A DNA stretch of 64,000 nucleotides from Chamaecrista fasciculata (lineage: Eukaryota > Streptophyta > Magnoliopsida > Fabales > Fabaceae), in NCBI GenBank assembly GCA_003254925.1, contig QANZ01012798.1, positions 1-64,000 of the forward strand. Direction: 5' to 3'. Positions 22,024 to 35,531 of the stretch are shown here, one piece after another. Position numbers and translations under genes: made by a program. The notes below the pieces were generated by a model. The model made no database searches. It was not told the origin of the DNA and saw nothing but the letters and a program-made list of their open reading frames with translations. The first letter of the stretch is position 1. Every line of letters starts with the position of its first letter.

Positions 22024-22426
22024 GGCTACAGTGCACTTTTGGTCCCATAATTTTGGCAAAGGTTTCAATTTGGTCTCATAACTTTTTTTGTTGCAATTTT
22101 AGTCTCAGAACTTTGGCAAAGGTCTCAATTTGGTCCCATAATATAACTTTTTTTGTTGCAATTTTGGTCCCATAACTTTTGAAAACGTCTCATCGTTGGT
22201 CCCAATATTGATTTCCATCCATTATCTGCCGTTAAAGATGACCTGACATACTGAGTTGGATGATGACGTGGCAAATATAGGTGAAGTTATGGGACAGATG
22301 GAAATCAGCTTGGGACCAATAGTGAGACGTTTTTAGAAGTTATGAGACCAAAATTGCAACAAAAAAAGTGATGGGACCAAATTGAAACATTTGCCAAAGT
22401 TATGGGACCAAAAGTACACCTTAGCC
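22024..22426. mobile_element. Mutator-like MITE
   Basis: A 403-base foldback element. The left end GGCTACAGTGCACTTTTGG and the right end (as complement) GGCTAAGGTGTACTTTTGG begin inverted arms of about 100 bases. Each arm has 'TTGCAATTTTGGTC' and 'CAATTTGGTCCCAT'. The flanks TTATATATG and TTATATATA match in 8 of 9 positions, fitting a 9-bp Mutator-type duplication, although the target is AT-rich. No ORF. Confidence 0.75.
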
Positions 22427-23974
22427 TTATATATATATAATATGTATATATAATTTTCTATGCTCTCTAATTATGATCAACATAATTAATTTAATCTTTC
22501 TATCATGTCAAAGGAAAATAAGTAGTGTGTATGTCTTACTTAGCATGGGTTCTATTTTATATATCTCATCTCACAATTTTAGAACTCTTATACTATTTAG
22601 TTTTCATGATCATACACTGACTGAGCTATCGATCATAATGCTTATATAAAAAAAATAAAGAAATAAAGATATATTCTCAAATTTTCTCCCCCCTCCTTCT
22701 AGGAAATTTGGAAAAAAAAAATATTGCAGTAAAAATTAATAAAATAAAAGTCGTTTTATGAGGGTGGGATACGATAATGCCTAATTAAGTTCACCAATGT
22801 TTCTATTAAATTTCATTTCATTTTTGGACACATCTCATTATATATGAACCTTAAATGTGAGAGACATCAGACATATCTGAGGCCCTACTGAATGAATAAT
22901 TCTTAGTTGCAATTGTGCCATCACCCTTTTGGGACGCTCAGAATTGGTTTCTCCTTTCATTAATTTTCATCCCTATCCCTAAAGATGACAACTAAGCAAT
23001 TAAAGTATTTGTATTCGTTTATTCTATTTAATATTATTTTTTATCCATATCTAAAAATTTATTCTATCCAATATCTGAAATACCAAAAAAATCATAAATA
23101 TAAGATATCGAATATCAGGTATCGGTATCCTAACAATTTGTTCAATTCAAACAGATATTGAATAAATAGATAATATTCATATTCACCTGATATCCAATAA
23201 TTTTTTACATTTTACTATCATATCTTATCCGTTATCCGTTAAATATTAAATATTTTTTATGGGTAGATTCAGACGGATATCCTAAGTATCCATTCAAATT
23301 ACCACCCCTTAGTCTCTTTCATGGATTTATTGAAAAAGCCAATTTGACAATATAATAATAAGGCAAATAATTGAGATTGATTATTAGTGTATACATATTT
23401 AAAATTTAAACTTGTATATTATGGTTCCATTAATTAGAAAGAAAGGATTAATTTTTATGGGGGTCATAGGCTTAAATTATTCGAACTCGTTTGATATATG
23501 AACTAAGAGCACCAATTGTGTGTGAGTGTGTATGAAATTTTGACTTATGAAAATTGAGATTAAGACACTAAATATATCTTTCTAAATGTAATTGTCTTTC
23601 TCTCTTAATCCCTTTGATTTGAATTATTGATTATGTTGATTTTAGTTTGAGCAATTATTTACCCTCAAATGAGATCGACTCTAGAGTCCTTTAGACCTAT
23701 AAAGTGCCTCAATTTATATTAGGATTGGGATCTTTCACGGTATATATTTAGGAGAATAGATCCTCTACAGGTGCATTTGGTACAATATTAAGAGAGAGAT
23801 TTCTCTTTCTAACTCTTTCCTTCTCTCTCTATAGTGCATTAAATACACGCGATAGAGCATTCAAGTCCGTCCTCTATGCCATTTGGAAGAAATTTCACTT
23901 ACAAGTTAATTATAAATGAACATCTCACATAAAAGTTCAAATTTCAGTGGCTCATCAGTGTTTTTTTTTTTGGG
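22427..23974. other. AT-rich intergenic DNA with a decayed MITE
   Basis: No gene. About 22980-23310 is palindromic text around 'ATATCC/GGATAT' ending in CACCCCTTA, a probable MITE with poorly preserved ends. Confidence 0.45.
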
Positions 23975-24315
23975 CAAAAGTGCTCATTCTTTTTTTATGT
24001 AAATTACATCTCCAACGTTTCACATTTTAGTTAACTTTATCTTTTACTCTTACTTTAGTCAAATATTAACTATATAGAATCTACTTGGCTAATAATATAT
24101 AATATAAAATTCATAGAAAAGGAAACTCAATCATAATTTAGATTGAAAAGAGAATGTAGTCTGTCGTTAATTTATCGAAAAAATTTAGTCAAATGATAAA
24201 ATTGACCAAAATATAAAAGATTGAGGACCAACTTGACAGTAAAAAAAAGTATTGGAGACAAAATTGACAATTTATGTAAAATTTGAAAACAAAATTAGTA
24301 CTTTTGTCTTTTTTT
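23975..24315. repeat. MITE copy, related to 41000-41335
   Basis: It shares with 41000-41335 the motifs 'CTTTAGTCAAATATTAA', 'AAAATTGACCAAAAT' or a close form, and 'GACAAAATTGA' in the same order. The arms are inverted. No ORF. Confidence 0.5.
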
Positions 24316-27300
24316 TTTAGTAAACTAACATTTCAATCTCTAATTTATTATCAACTGACAATCCGATTCTTAAAATATTAAAATATATAATTTAGTTCAT
24401 GAAAGATCAATATAATGTGTTTATTAATCATTTTCTTAAATCAAATAACATACAATTTGAATTTTTCGACTAAAGAATTTATCGTTTTTTAAAAATTGAA
24501 CTAAATTATATATTTTAATTTTTTTAAAAATCAAGTTGTCAATCCAACAATTATGAAAGGCAAAACTTTTTTTTCTTTTGAAAAGAAAACAAACAATCAA
24601 ATATGTCAATTTTCAATTGAAAATACTTTATAACGTGTACGAAAAAGTAAGAAAATTTACCTAATATATGATTAGCAGGTAGAAAGTAGAAAGGCATATT
24701 TATGCCAAGGAAAATGCCATTAATGCTATAAATATTATTCTATTATAAGTGCATTATTAATTAAATTCCTCAACTCAACTGTACCGAGAAAAAAACAAAA
24801 TTAAATATCTCAATCATGGCTATTAATTATATCATGTTCTTCGTCTTTATACCAGTCAGCACCAGTAGCAGTAATTAACAAACATTGTTGAAAACTTGAA
24901 ATAAGACAATAATACAGATACGTAGCACACCATCTCTTTTTCCAATTTCCATGTTATAAGGTTTTCGATAAACTTTCTACAACTAATTAGTGATTGATTA
25001 AAGTGATAAATATTTTATTTTTGAGAATAGTACTTTATTAATATCTTATGTTTGCGATCAGATTAAATTTTGTTCTTCATACTTTATTTGTGTTAATTTT
25101 ATCTTTTAAATAGCCTAAATATCTTTTATATTTTTGAAATGAATCATTTAGTCAATTTATAATTTTAATATTTTCAAGTTTTAAATTAAATTTTTCATTT
25201 ATCTCTAATGGTTATTATTATTTCTGTAGGATTTGGAATCTCCAACACTCGACCCAAAGACGGAAATCCGAAAACATAAAATAAATTCATGCAATAATTA
25301 AAAACACATTGTGGAACTTATTAACCTAAACGTCATCGCTAATATTTTGAATCTTGCTAATGTCTCCACTCCACCAGGAATGATCTCCAAAAGTCGATCT
25401 CCTCATCAGAAACTTCAAGGACAAACTCCACCAAACGGCGAGACTCTAACTTCTAGAGATAGAGTCATATTTTCATGAATGATCGCAGAAGATCAACTCT
25501 AAGAGAAAGAAAATATTACTATATGGGTTCTTTTAATATAGAGCCCCCTCCAACACATGGAATTAACTGACAACTTAAATGATAAGAAAACACTTTTATT
25601 TATAGAAGAATGAGAGAGCTCACAAAACCAAACTATTCAATGTGAAACTTATGTATAATAGCTCACATTTTAATAGATCAACTCAAAACTCAATTGGATT
25701 TTCACGAGGACATCTAATAATTTGACCCACAATATCTAATAATTTCATATATTACTAATATTTAAATATAAACAATAGTCTTCGAATATTCTTCGATCGA
25801 TAGCCAATGATTCATCAATAACCCTGTTGAAGATCACTAATTTCGTCCAAAAGAAAAAGATCACTATTGGGTGAGTAAAAGGCTGGTGATGAAATATAAA
25901 ACATTATAGAAATTAAGATTCAAATCTAAAGTGTTTTTTATTAAATCTTTAAATTATGAATTTCAACATATAACATTGTCAAATTCTACTAAAAATGTTT
26001 ATCTAAACATTTGAAAAAATATTTATTAATATATTAAAACATTATACAATTTCATCAAGAGTTTATATGATATAAATATTAAGAAAAAATTGAATCATAT
26101 TCTAAAAATATAAAAGATAAAATTAATTAAAATAAAATATGATAGACGGAATTAAATTTATTCTCAGAAGATCAAAAGTATGTTTTTGCCCTTTATTTTC
26201 TTATAAATTTTAAATTGAATCTAGAGACATTCTCGTTTGAATATACTTATTTATTTTATAAGATCTCATAATCTGAACAAAAATTAATTCTCTATTCTTC
26301 TTTAAATCATAAAATAAATAAGTAAAATTAAAATACATTATTATCATCTCAAAATCAACATTTAAAGCTCTTATACCCGATTTAGGAGACCGAAATCCAA
26401 GGAATTGAAGCTCTGAAATTAAATTTCCTGCTTATAATTATTATGATCTAGTAGTTCTCAAAGTCAAAAATTTCTTTTTCTCTGCATTTTGTTTTTTCTT
26501 TTCCATGAATACCGATCATGTTGGATATTGTCCTAACTTAATTAAAAGTGGACTATATTGTAGAATTTAAACACCATTTCAAAGATTAGGATGATAGGTA
26601 GAAATGCTTGTACATATACCATATATATAAATTTCATAAATGGGAGTAGTGTCTCCAAAGTCTATATTTGTGATCAGTATTCAAAAGTTCTGTCTTTTTT
26701 CTAAAAATCAAAGGATACTATTTTTTGTTAGGACTTACGATAGTAGAAAGGTAGGCCAATCTAGCTATATAGATCCTTTTTTTAGTTCCCATTAGAACAA
26801 CATGTATAACATAATAAAGGAGAGTAGTTGTTGTATACGTCTAGTCCTAATAAATAGCTAATTGTAAGTGGATTTTGAAGTTAATTAATTATATTCATCA
26901 TCCTATGAAAGTTATTAGAAAAAATTTATTATTTTCACTGAGTCAACGATTTAGTATCTGAAAAATGAAAATAGATAATTTGGTTCTTGATTTTTCACAA
27001 CCGTCAACTATTTACTAACATAATAACATTAATGTTAATTATTGCTGATACAACTCCACTAATAACATGAATGTCATTGTAGCATCCTAATTAATTAGAT
27101 AAAAAACCAAACTTAAATTTAAATTGAAGTATCATTGTTTCAACTAACTTTAGACTAAAGAATTGTGAGGCCTCCAATCTCTTTTTATACAGCTACTATA
27201 ATCTTCGTTTATAACTTTTCCTTTAAAATAAATTTCGAGGCAATCCTTTATCATATAATTTTACTAAAGTAAAAAAAAAATTCAAAATAGTACTCATTTA

Positions 27301-27340
27301 TCCTCCTTTACTTTTACCATTTTTACCCTTATGCAACTTT
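24316..27340. other. AT-rich intergenic DNA
   Basis: No gene. About 25233-25835 is less AT-rich and, read on the minus strand, looks like an LTR (AGAGTTGATCTTCTGCG, later GGGTCGAGTGTTGGAG), but I found no matched ends or target duplication. The rest is AT-rich with 'ttagtcc' tracts. Confidence 0.45.
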
Positions 27341-27827
27341 TAGGCTATGTTTGGGAGTTTTAGTGAGGATGGAGAAGAGAGGACATTAATGAACACTAAT
27401 AGAGTAGAGTGGAGAGGATATATATTAACAAATTGAGTAAATATGTTGTTTGGGAGTTTTTAGTGATGAAAAAAATGGACACATGATAATCTTGTTTGGA
27501 ACTTATTAGTACTAAATAATTTTATACATTTTGCTCCTTGAATTTGTACTAAATAATATTAGGATTTAGAAAGATGAGTAATATTAATAAAATCATGAGA
27601 GTATAATTGTCTTAAAAAAATTTAAAGTTGTCCACTCCATCCTTGGCCTTCCAATTTGGGGGACCACCAAAAATTAGATTTTGGGGTGTCAAGTGGTGCT
27701 TTGGAAGCACTCCTTGTCCATTTCTCTGATTCTCTCCTTCAAAAAACATCCAAACAACAATTTTTAATCTTTTGTTCCTTCCACTCCTCTCCATTGTCCC
27801 CTTGACACCACATTCAAACACACCCTA
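27341..27827. mobile_element. PIF/Harbinger-like MITE
   Basis: The left end TAGGCTATGTTTGGGAG and the right end (complement) TAGGGTGTGTTTGAATG are inverted repeats. They are flanked by T/A-rich triplets. The interior has purine-rich 'GGAGAGGA' text but no transposase. A separate right-hand end of the same type (ATGCACCCTTAACC) lies at about 28025-28038, from another, incomplete copy. Confidence 0.45.
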
Positions 27828-29611
27828 AAATACCAATACAATTATTTCAACCCCCCACAATTATTACATACCCTTTAAAATAATTTTACATTATAATTTC
27901 TCCTTTATCTCTCATTTTCTCAAACATCATTTACTAAAAACACTCATTTATAACACAAATCCTTTCTCTCTCATTTACAAGCTCACTCATTCCTTTAAAT
28001 CTCTTTATCTCCGGACCCCATCCAAATGCACCCTTAACCATTATTCTTTTAACTTTTTTTAATTATATATTTCGTAGCTAATTTGTAATTAATCTATAAT
28101 TACTTTTTAACACAACAACTTAGTGAATATTATGAAGACCAAATTTAAGTATTTAACCTTTTTCTCTAAACATAACAAATGAATATTAATCTTTTTAAAT
28201 TGAGAGTGAATAGCTAAAGCATGCATGCAAACAACCTCGGCTCTAGAAAATCAACCTTGGATATTTCTTTTGAGATGCAATTTGTTTATTATTACTGCAC
28301 TAAGTTATTATTAATTTTCATTTAAACCGTTTTACGGATAGATAGAAAAAATTCACAATTTAACCAAAATAAAATAAAATATTTAACCTTCTTTTGTTTA
28401 TAAGAGAGGGTACCGTTATTCATAATTGATTGTGACTCCATAATTATATTTTTCCATTATTATGAAATCCCCGGCATGGACCACCCATCATATCATGTTT
28501 AATTTCCCTGAATTTCATTAATTCCAACTTTAATTTCATTCTTTTTAAAGGCTTGAGTGTCTCTCCTTTGTCTACTTTTATTAAAACATCATCACCGAAA
28601 CCCTTAGCCTTTGTTTAGGTAAATAATTAAGGGTGGCCTTTATTAATATTAAATATATATATATATATATAATATTAAAAAAATAGTTGATAGCAAAGTA
28701 GGTGACTAGGTGTAACTATAAAATGAAGGGCATAGATACATCAGATTGAGATGATATTACATTTTAATTAAAAAATCAAAACTATAATTTTTTTTAAAAG
28801 CTGTCATGTTTTTAATATTTAAAGCTTTTAAAATATTTTATATTTTATATCTTTTTTATTATATAAATTTGTATCCATATATATACTTTACACCAATCAA
28901 ATCAACAAGTAGAAATAAAATAAATCCAAAAAAAGAAAGAAATATATAAAAAGCCTTTGCAGCAGAAATAACTTAACTTGTTCCCATAAATAAATAAAAA
29001 ATAATTAGAAAGAATCCGCCATAAATATTGTTAGTTCATTACAAATAAAAGTTTGAAAATATTTAAGATAAGTTTATTTCACCTAATTAATATCCTAAGT
29101 TAATGCAATGTGGAGTAATTGATTACAACAATGTTGAAATCTGAGTAGAGAGATACTATAAGAAGCTAAAATTAATTAACAAGTGTAACGAAACAAACAA
29201 ATATGTAGACAAACTCAGATAAATAAGTGTGATCGAGGGATAATATATTAAAATCGATTTTGAGATATGTATATCAGTATATGTGATTGTTGTTGTTTAC
29301 GAATCTGCCAACATTAGGTATTCTCGAATGGCTTATTAATGGTGGATGGATAATAGTATTTATATATAAGAGTTTGGTCCTTAATTTAGTCACACGCAAA
29401 ACACAAATTTCAATTACAAAATAGACAAACAAACAATTAATTGATTGATTGATTAATTAGTTATAAACAAACACCTCCGACGGCAACAAACATATTTAAT
29501 ATCTTTGTTGTTTAATCTAATTTTTAGTCAAAGTTGATGTTAAACTCGAACTTCAAAGTTGGTCTGCGTGGCTGCCATTCCTTCAATCATATACACTACA
29601 CTCACATGCAA
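27828..29611. other. AT-rich intergenic DNA, no gene
   Basis: I see no gene and no delimited element apart from the partial PIF-like end near 28030 and a TA run near 28650. Confidence 0.55.
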
Positions 29612-30123
29612 AAAGGGTCAATTTGATCCTAAATGTATGTATAATGTTCATTTTAATATTTTGTTTTAAAATGTTCAAGCTGGTCCTAAATGTTGATAAA
29701 ATATTTTATTTTGGTACCTAAATATTAATTCGGTCATATTTCTCTCGTTTCTCATTTCCAATTTAATTGACTTATTAAGAATAACTAGTAACTCTGAATT
29801 CGTCGCATTTGAACTTAAAACAAAAGAGATATGATCAATTTTAATTTGCTTATTTGACCTTAAAATGAGCAATCTACTTTCAGGACCAATTTGACCTCAT
29901 TTACTGACGGCTCCAACTGGACAGAGAAAATATTCTTTAAAAACAATACGTAGTTATGAACTTGTTACATTCGAACTTGAAACGAGATAAATATGACTAT
30001 ATTCAATAGTTTGGGGCTGTAATGAAATATTTTTCCAACATTTAGGACCAATTTGAATATTTTAAAACATAAAGGATCAAAATGAACATTAGGGCATACA
30101 TTTAGGACCAAAATAACCCTTTA
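29612..30123. repeat. MITE with inverted arms of about 100 bases
   Basis: The left arm (AAAGGGTCAATTTGATCC...) and the right arm (complement AAAGGGTTATTTTGGTCC...) match as inverted repeats over about 100 bases with small gaps. The interior resembles the decayed segment at 10715-10810, so the family has at least two members here. No ORF and no exact target duplication seen. Confidence 0.6.
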
Positions 30124-30419
30124 ACCTATATATATCTAAATAATAAATAATGAATAGTTATGGTGACAGGAAATTTTAATTTTTTGAAGACCAAAAAAAA
30201 TATGGTTTGAAATGAGAAGTTATAAGAAAATGTGCAAATTTGTTAATTATTTACAGGATGTGAATAATGGACTTATATAATTGATAAACTATATAAGATT
30301 TACTGGAAATTTTACCAAGTTCATTGAGGATTTTTCTTGACAATGTATACAAGAATGATGTCTAATGCTAAAGTATGAACTATGCAGTAATACGTAGTCA
30401 TAAATTAAAGAGATAAAAT

Positions 30420-30780
30420 TTAAGGGTCAAAGTGTAAATTTGGTCTCATATCTATACAAAAGTCCTAATTTAGTCTCATATATTTTAGTCAGATTATAGG
30501 ATTAGTCTCATATCTTTGTAAAATGATTAACTCTTAGTTAATCGTTTTTGCAAAGATATGAAATCGCTTTTGCATTTGACCTAAGATATAAAGATCAATT
30601 ATACAATTGACTCAGAAATATGAGACTAAATCTGCATCAAAAACATATATGTGATCAAATTATGACTACTCAAAGATATAATAAAACAAAAAATGCAAAA
30701 AAAAAAAGATATAGAACTAAATTAAGATTTCAACCAAATTTAAGATAGTGAAGACCAAACTTATACCTATTTGGGTATAA
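30420..30780. repeat. MITE with 'ggtctcatat' arms
   Basis: The left end has GTGTAAATTTGGTCTCATAT. The right end complement has GGTATAAGTTTGGTCTTCAC. The interior folds on itself around 'tttgcaaagatatga'. The ends are approximate. Confidence 0.45.
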
Positions 30781-30827
30781 AAATTAAATATGTATATATA
30801 TATTTTTTTTGTGTTAAAAAATTTAGA

Positions 30828-31000
30828 TGCGGGGATGACATCCCAGTTTATGGTGAGGGCAGGCCTCCTAACTCATAAAACACTTACAGAGATACTTACA
30901 GATAACCGACTAAATGAGACATCACCAAGAATCGAACTCAAGCTATGCAATTGTCATGAGCGGAAGGCGACCAAGTGAGCTAAACCTCATTGGCTTAAAT
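30828..31000 (-). mobile_element. tRNA-derived SINE
   Basis: Read on the minus strand it begins near 31000 with GGTTTAGCTCACTTGGTCG (Pol III A-box-like) and has GAGTTCGATTCTTGG (B-box-like) about 50 bases further on. A non-tRNA body follows, and an A-rich tail at about 30810-30828. The flanks (TTAAATATGTATATATATAT on the left, TTAAATATATATAT on the right) resemble a target duplication but are low complexity. It does not fold as an intact tRNA, so it is a SINE and not a tRNA gene. Confidence 0.65.
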
Positions 31001-31519
31001 ATATATATTTGTACGTGAGTAACATGTGTAATATACATATACAATAACTGTAATTAATTTGCTTATGAATGTAAGATAATTAAGCTATACCATAATTACT
31101 GCATAAATTAGTTGATTCACTTCTACTATTAAAGATTAGTCAATGGCTCAATGCTAAATAAACAAAGGTTATATTGATCCATGTATGACGATAGGTGGAA
31201 GGAACGTACAAATAATTACTTTTGTTTTTTTTTGGTCTGAGTACAAATAATTACTTTTGGACTATGAATTAATGATTAAACTAAAATTGGCTTTTGTAGT
31301 TTTCAATAATCGATTTACAATCTAAAATTTGAGTGAGCAAGAGGAATTATTTTGAGAAGAGTAATTAACTAATTGAGTAATAAACATTAAAAATACAAAC
31401 CAACAACATAATTAAATACACAAACTGTCAAAGAAATATAACGAATATCTATATTAAAATATACTTGAATAACATACAAACGTAGGGGTGAAATTAACTA
31501 ATGAGAAAAATTATCATTT
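31001..31519. other. AT-rich intergenic DNA, no gene
   Basis: Nothing recognisable. Confidence 0.5.
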
Positions 31520-31870
31520 GATCAATGAATTACATAGAGTCAATCAATCAGTCTTTGAATAATTGAAATACATAATTTAGTTTCTGAAATATTTTAATTT
31601 TTAACTATTTGATCATTAGTGATGATTTAGTCCATAAATTTGAATTTATTTTACATTGTGTACGTAGTCCATATATTTATACTAAATTAATATTTTTTCA
31701 GTCCTTGAATTTATACAGAAGTTTTATTGTTTGGTCCCTGAATTTAACTCAGGTACCAAATCGTTAACAATTGTGAAAATTCAGAAAGACTCTGTGATAT
31801 ATTTTGATTATTCAATAACTTATTAGTTGATTCAATATAAATTTAAGGACTAAATAAAAAGTTTTTTAAT
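31520..31870 (+). repeat. MITE flanking the hAT element, left copy
   Basis: Contains 'AGTCAATCAATCAGTCTTTG' and 'GATTTAGTCCATAAATTTG', then 'ATATATTTTGATTATTCA'. It is related to 12800-13050 and, inverted, to 35915-36160. Confidence 0.55.
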
Positions 31871-32418
31871 AATTAATATATTGTTAACTTCTGCTCAGCT
31901 GTAAGCATGCACTATCATTTAAGTAATAACATGCATGTTTGTGCTTATTTCATATATATATATATAGAGCCGTCAAAGTCGGCCAACCCGGCTCACACGG
32001 GTTGGCCCACCACGGGTTGTGGGTTATACGGGTTGGCTCACCCGGGTTGAAATATGTGGTGAGCCAGGATTTCGCCAACCCGGCTCACCAGCTTGGTGAG
32101 CCGGGTTGGCTCACGTAACCCACTAAAATTTTTATTTTTTTTTCAAACTTCAAAGTATATTTTAATTTTACAACCTGTCATTTCTTAAACACTATTATAA
32201 TTAAAGCCATAATGCTGTCCAGAAAGTCTACAAAAAGCTCAAGTTTCAGCCTTCTAGTTTGAAGTTAAACAAGCTAAATATACCAAAATAACATCACAAG
32301 TTCAAAATAATTACAGATATGCTTCACCCTTCAAGTTTAAAGCTAAACAAGCTAATTGCTAAATATACCAAAATAACATCAGCAGTTCAAAAAAATTAAA
32401 GAAAGGCTCCAGCAGCCT

Positions 32419-34756
32419 TCAAATTCCTTCATTTGGATTTACATTTGTGCTAACTTTAGTCTTCTCAACATTCAGAATGTCACCTTTATTTTCATCTTCA
32501 TCAAGACCATCAGCATCTGAAATTAAAATGCAAAAAAAAAATAAACGAGAGCATGCATATAATAATTAAATTATTATAGTAACTAATAACTTACTATCCC
32601 CATCAAATTCAAAACAATGAAGCCAATTGCGAGTGCATATTAGAGCTTGAACATTTTCAGCAAGGGTAGAAGATCTATATTTGTTCAAAACTCGAGACCC
32701 AATATTAAAGGCAGATTCACTAGCCACAGTAGTGATTGGAATACTAAGTAACACAAGCCATCCTTGAGAGAATTGGAAACCGTTGTTGATTCTTCTCCCA
32801 ATAATACAAAACATCCATCTTTAAGGCATACTTAGGATCAACCTTTGCCTCTTCAAGATAAGTATCCAATTCAGATTTTCCAGCAACACATTGATCTTCA
32901 CTAACATGATTAATCCATTCCTACAACAATAAATTATGTTTAAATATAATCATATGAATTAAAGAATGCAATTTAATTTTAAAACAGTAATTAAAAAGAA
33001 GATATAACTCATATGACATGCAAAATAAAAACTTACATTCATAGCTTGCTGATCATAATCAAAAGTTTGATCTCCTGGATCATTTGCATCTCCTATATCA
33101 ATAATTGGTGAGGTTGGTGAACTTGAACAACTTGCTTGACCACCCAATGCAGAATGTTTATGTTCATTTTCATATTCTGCATAAAGTTCAACTAACTTGA
33201 ACTTGATATTGTTCACCTTCTCATGACAAGTATTGTGATCCAACTTATTATAAGAGAAGTGTAGGACCTCAAGTTTCAACCGAGGATCAAGTATTGCTGC
33301 CATAGCAAGTACAACACTATAATCATTCCAATACTTGCCAAATTTTTCCTTCATCTTTCTAGCCATGTCTTGAATAACTGGATCAACATGTGCCAAATTT
33401 GCCTTCAAAACACATTCAATTCTCCATATTTCTTGAAAATAAGCATTTGTAGTAGGGTATGATGAACTAGAGAACAGATTTGTAATCACATAAAATGGGC
33501 GCAGAAAATCACACATTACCTCTCCTTTCATCCACTCTTCAGCATTTGGACAATGCACAAAATGGCTATCAGTTAAGGACAATTTAACAAAAGCACGTCG
33601 GTACTTGATAGAACTTTAAAGCATGGCAAATGTAGAATTCCATCTAGTTGGAACATCCATTCTTAACCCAACTTTGGTGTCAATATTACCAACTTGTTTC
33701 ACACAATCCTTGAAATGAATCATCCTCCCCTCAGAAGCTTTCACATATTTAATGCTCTCTCTAATCTTTGACAAAGCTACACTAGTTACTTTTAAACCCT
33801 CTTGAACTATAAGATTCAAGATATGAGCAGAACATCTTACATGAAAGAACTTTCCAGCACACAATAAACTATTTTGCAAACACAACTGTTCTTCCAAGAG
33901 CTTCTGCATATTATCATTGGCAAGAGCATTGTCCAAAGAGAAAACACTTTCCTATCAATCCCCCAATCTTTCAAGCATTCAAAAACTTTGTTAGCTAATT
34001 CAATTCCAGAATGTGGGGGATTCATTTTACAAAAGGAAAGAATTTTACTATTGAGCTTCCAATTCTCATCCACAAAATGTGTTGTCAAACTAATAAAGCC
34101 TTCATTATTAATAAATGTCCAACAATCAGAAGTCAAGCAAATTCTATTGGGAGTCCTAGACATAGATTGCTTCAATTTCTCCTTTTCTTTTCAAGATAAA
34201 ATTTCATGACATCTGCAATTGCTGTGTTCCTAGTGATATGTTTCACATCTGGATTCAATAATTTGTGTGCCTCCCTAACCCATCTATATTCAACAAATGA
34301 ATAGGGAACATCATGCTCAATAGTAGCCATTGACAAGACCTCACGCAGACGCTTATGATCAACTTTCCTAGATCTTAACTTTCCAGCTTGATCTATCATC
34401 ATCATCCCAACATTATGAAATTTAGCCAGCTGTGGACACTTAGGAATATGACGTCCTAGAGATGAAGTCCCAATTTTAGAACCCCCAATCACATACAACT
34501 TCTCACATCCATTACATCTAGCCCTCTCTTTCCCATCAAATATTCCTACTTTAGTGTAAGATTTACAAACATCAGAAGTGTGTGCTCTAGGCTTTTTAGG
34601 TCCTTTTTTCTTCACAAAATCAAGTTCAGTAAGCACAGGTGACTCATTTTCATCTAACATAACCACATCATCATCTCTTTCATCCATATCAAGAGCAATA
34701 TCAGGTTCATCGTCAATTAAAGCTTCTAAGGAATTATTACTCATAGAGGAGGCCAT
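32419..34756 (-). pseudogene. hAT transposase (BED zinc finger), disrupted
   Basis: Cut-and-paste transposase of the Ac/RICESLEEPER type. Exon 1 is 33037-34756, exon 2 is 32595-32920 and exon 3 is 32419-32516; introns have GTAAGT donors and TAG or CAG acceptors. The start ATG at 34756 directly follows a strong acceptor (TTTTGCAG), implying a 5'-UTR intron. The domains are an acidic N-terminus; a BED finger with CNGC and HIPKC; an RNase-H-like core (LTSDCWTFINNEGF, VRCSAHILNLIVQEGL, MDVPTRWNSTF); and the C-terminal dimerisation domain ([20 protein letters not shown]). Breaks: frameshifts near 34185, 33935 and 32765, and an in-frame TAA near 33616. No functional protein can be made. Confidence 0.85.
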
Positions 34757-35198
34757 ACTGCAAAATAAAATAAAAAAACACATACTGTAAAACACTAAAA
34801 TCAGACCAAATGCTATTTCAGCCTTCAAAGTTCAAACACATACTGTTTAATGCTCTTTCTAAAAAAACACAGATTTAATTAATGCTCTCTCTAAAAAAAC
34901 ACATACTGTTTCAGCCTTCAAACACAACACAGATCAGACCAAATGCTTCAGAGATGTAAAATAGAACAAAAATGGTTCATCAAAGATAAAAAATCACACA
35001 CACCATGATACCTAACAAATAAAAAACAACAAATCATACGACTAGACTAGATCAATGCAATACCTGAAAAATCAAACTCTGCCTGAACTTCGATCCTCAG
35101 TACTCAAAGTGACGATCCGTGTCCAGAAAAACCATAGCTCAACCTCATTATCATTACCTAACATATTTTTTTAGAGAGACAGAGACAGAGTGCGAGCG

Positions 35199-35200
<2 letters not shown>

Positions 35201-35263
<63 letters not shown>
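35201..35263. repeat. GA microsatellite inside the hAT element
   Basis: About 31 GA units in the region upstream of the transposase start, likely in its leader or promoter. Confidence 0.95.
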
Positions 35264-35265
<2 letters not shown>

Positions 35266-35510
35266 AACCGAACGGAAGAAGCCGATTCGCCGAACAAAGG
35301 AAGAACCGAAGAACTGAAGAGGTAAGAACGGAAGAACAAAAGAACGCCGATTCGCAAAACTGTCGTGCTACAGTCTACACCAAAGTTTGAAGAAAGAAAT
35401 AACAGAGGAAGAATAGAGGACACAAAACTGTCGTGCTACACTTCTTCATGGTCGTCGTCGATCGTGGCTTGGTGGCGATGGAGGGTGGCTGGCGGCTGCA
35501 AAGTGAGAGA

Positions 35511-35531
35511 GTTAGGGTTAGGGTTAGGGTT
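35511..35531 (+). repeat. Short GTTAGG-type repeat
   Basis: Three consecutive GTTAGG units. The plant telomere repeat is TTTAGGG, so this is telomere-like but not identical. It lies in the hAT 5' region, not at a chromosome end. Confidence 0.85.

Noticed and set aside
25233..25835. Minus-strand LTR-like segment
   Set aside because: The composition looks like an LTR, but there are no matched TG/CA ends, primer site or target duplication, so it is mentioned only in the region note.
35154..35423. ORF with a long Ser-Leu repeat
   Set aside because: It is the translation of the GA microsatellite.
35511..35531. Telomere or interstitial telomeric repeat
   Set aside because: Only three units, of GTTAGG and not the plant TTTAGGG, inside a hAT element.
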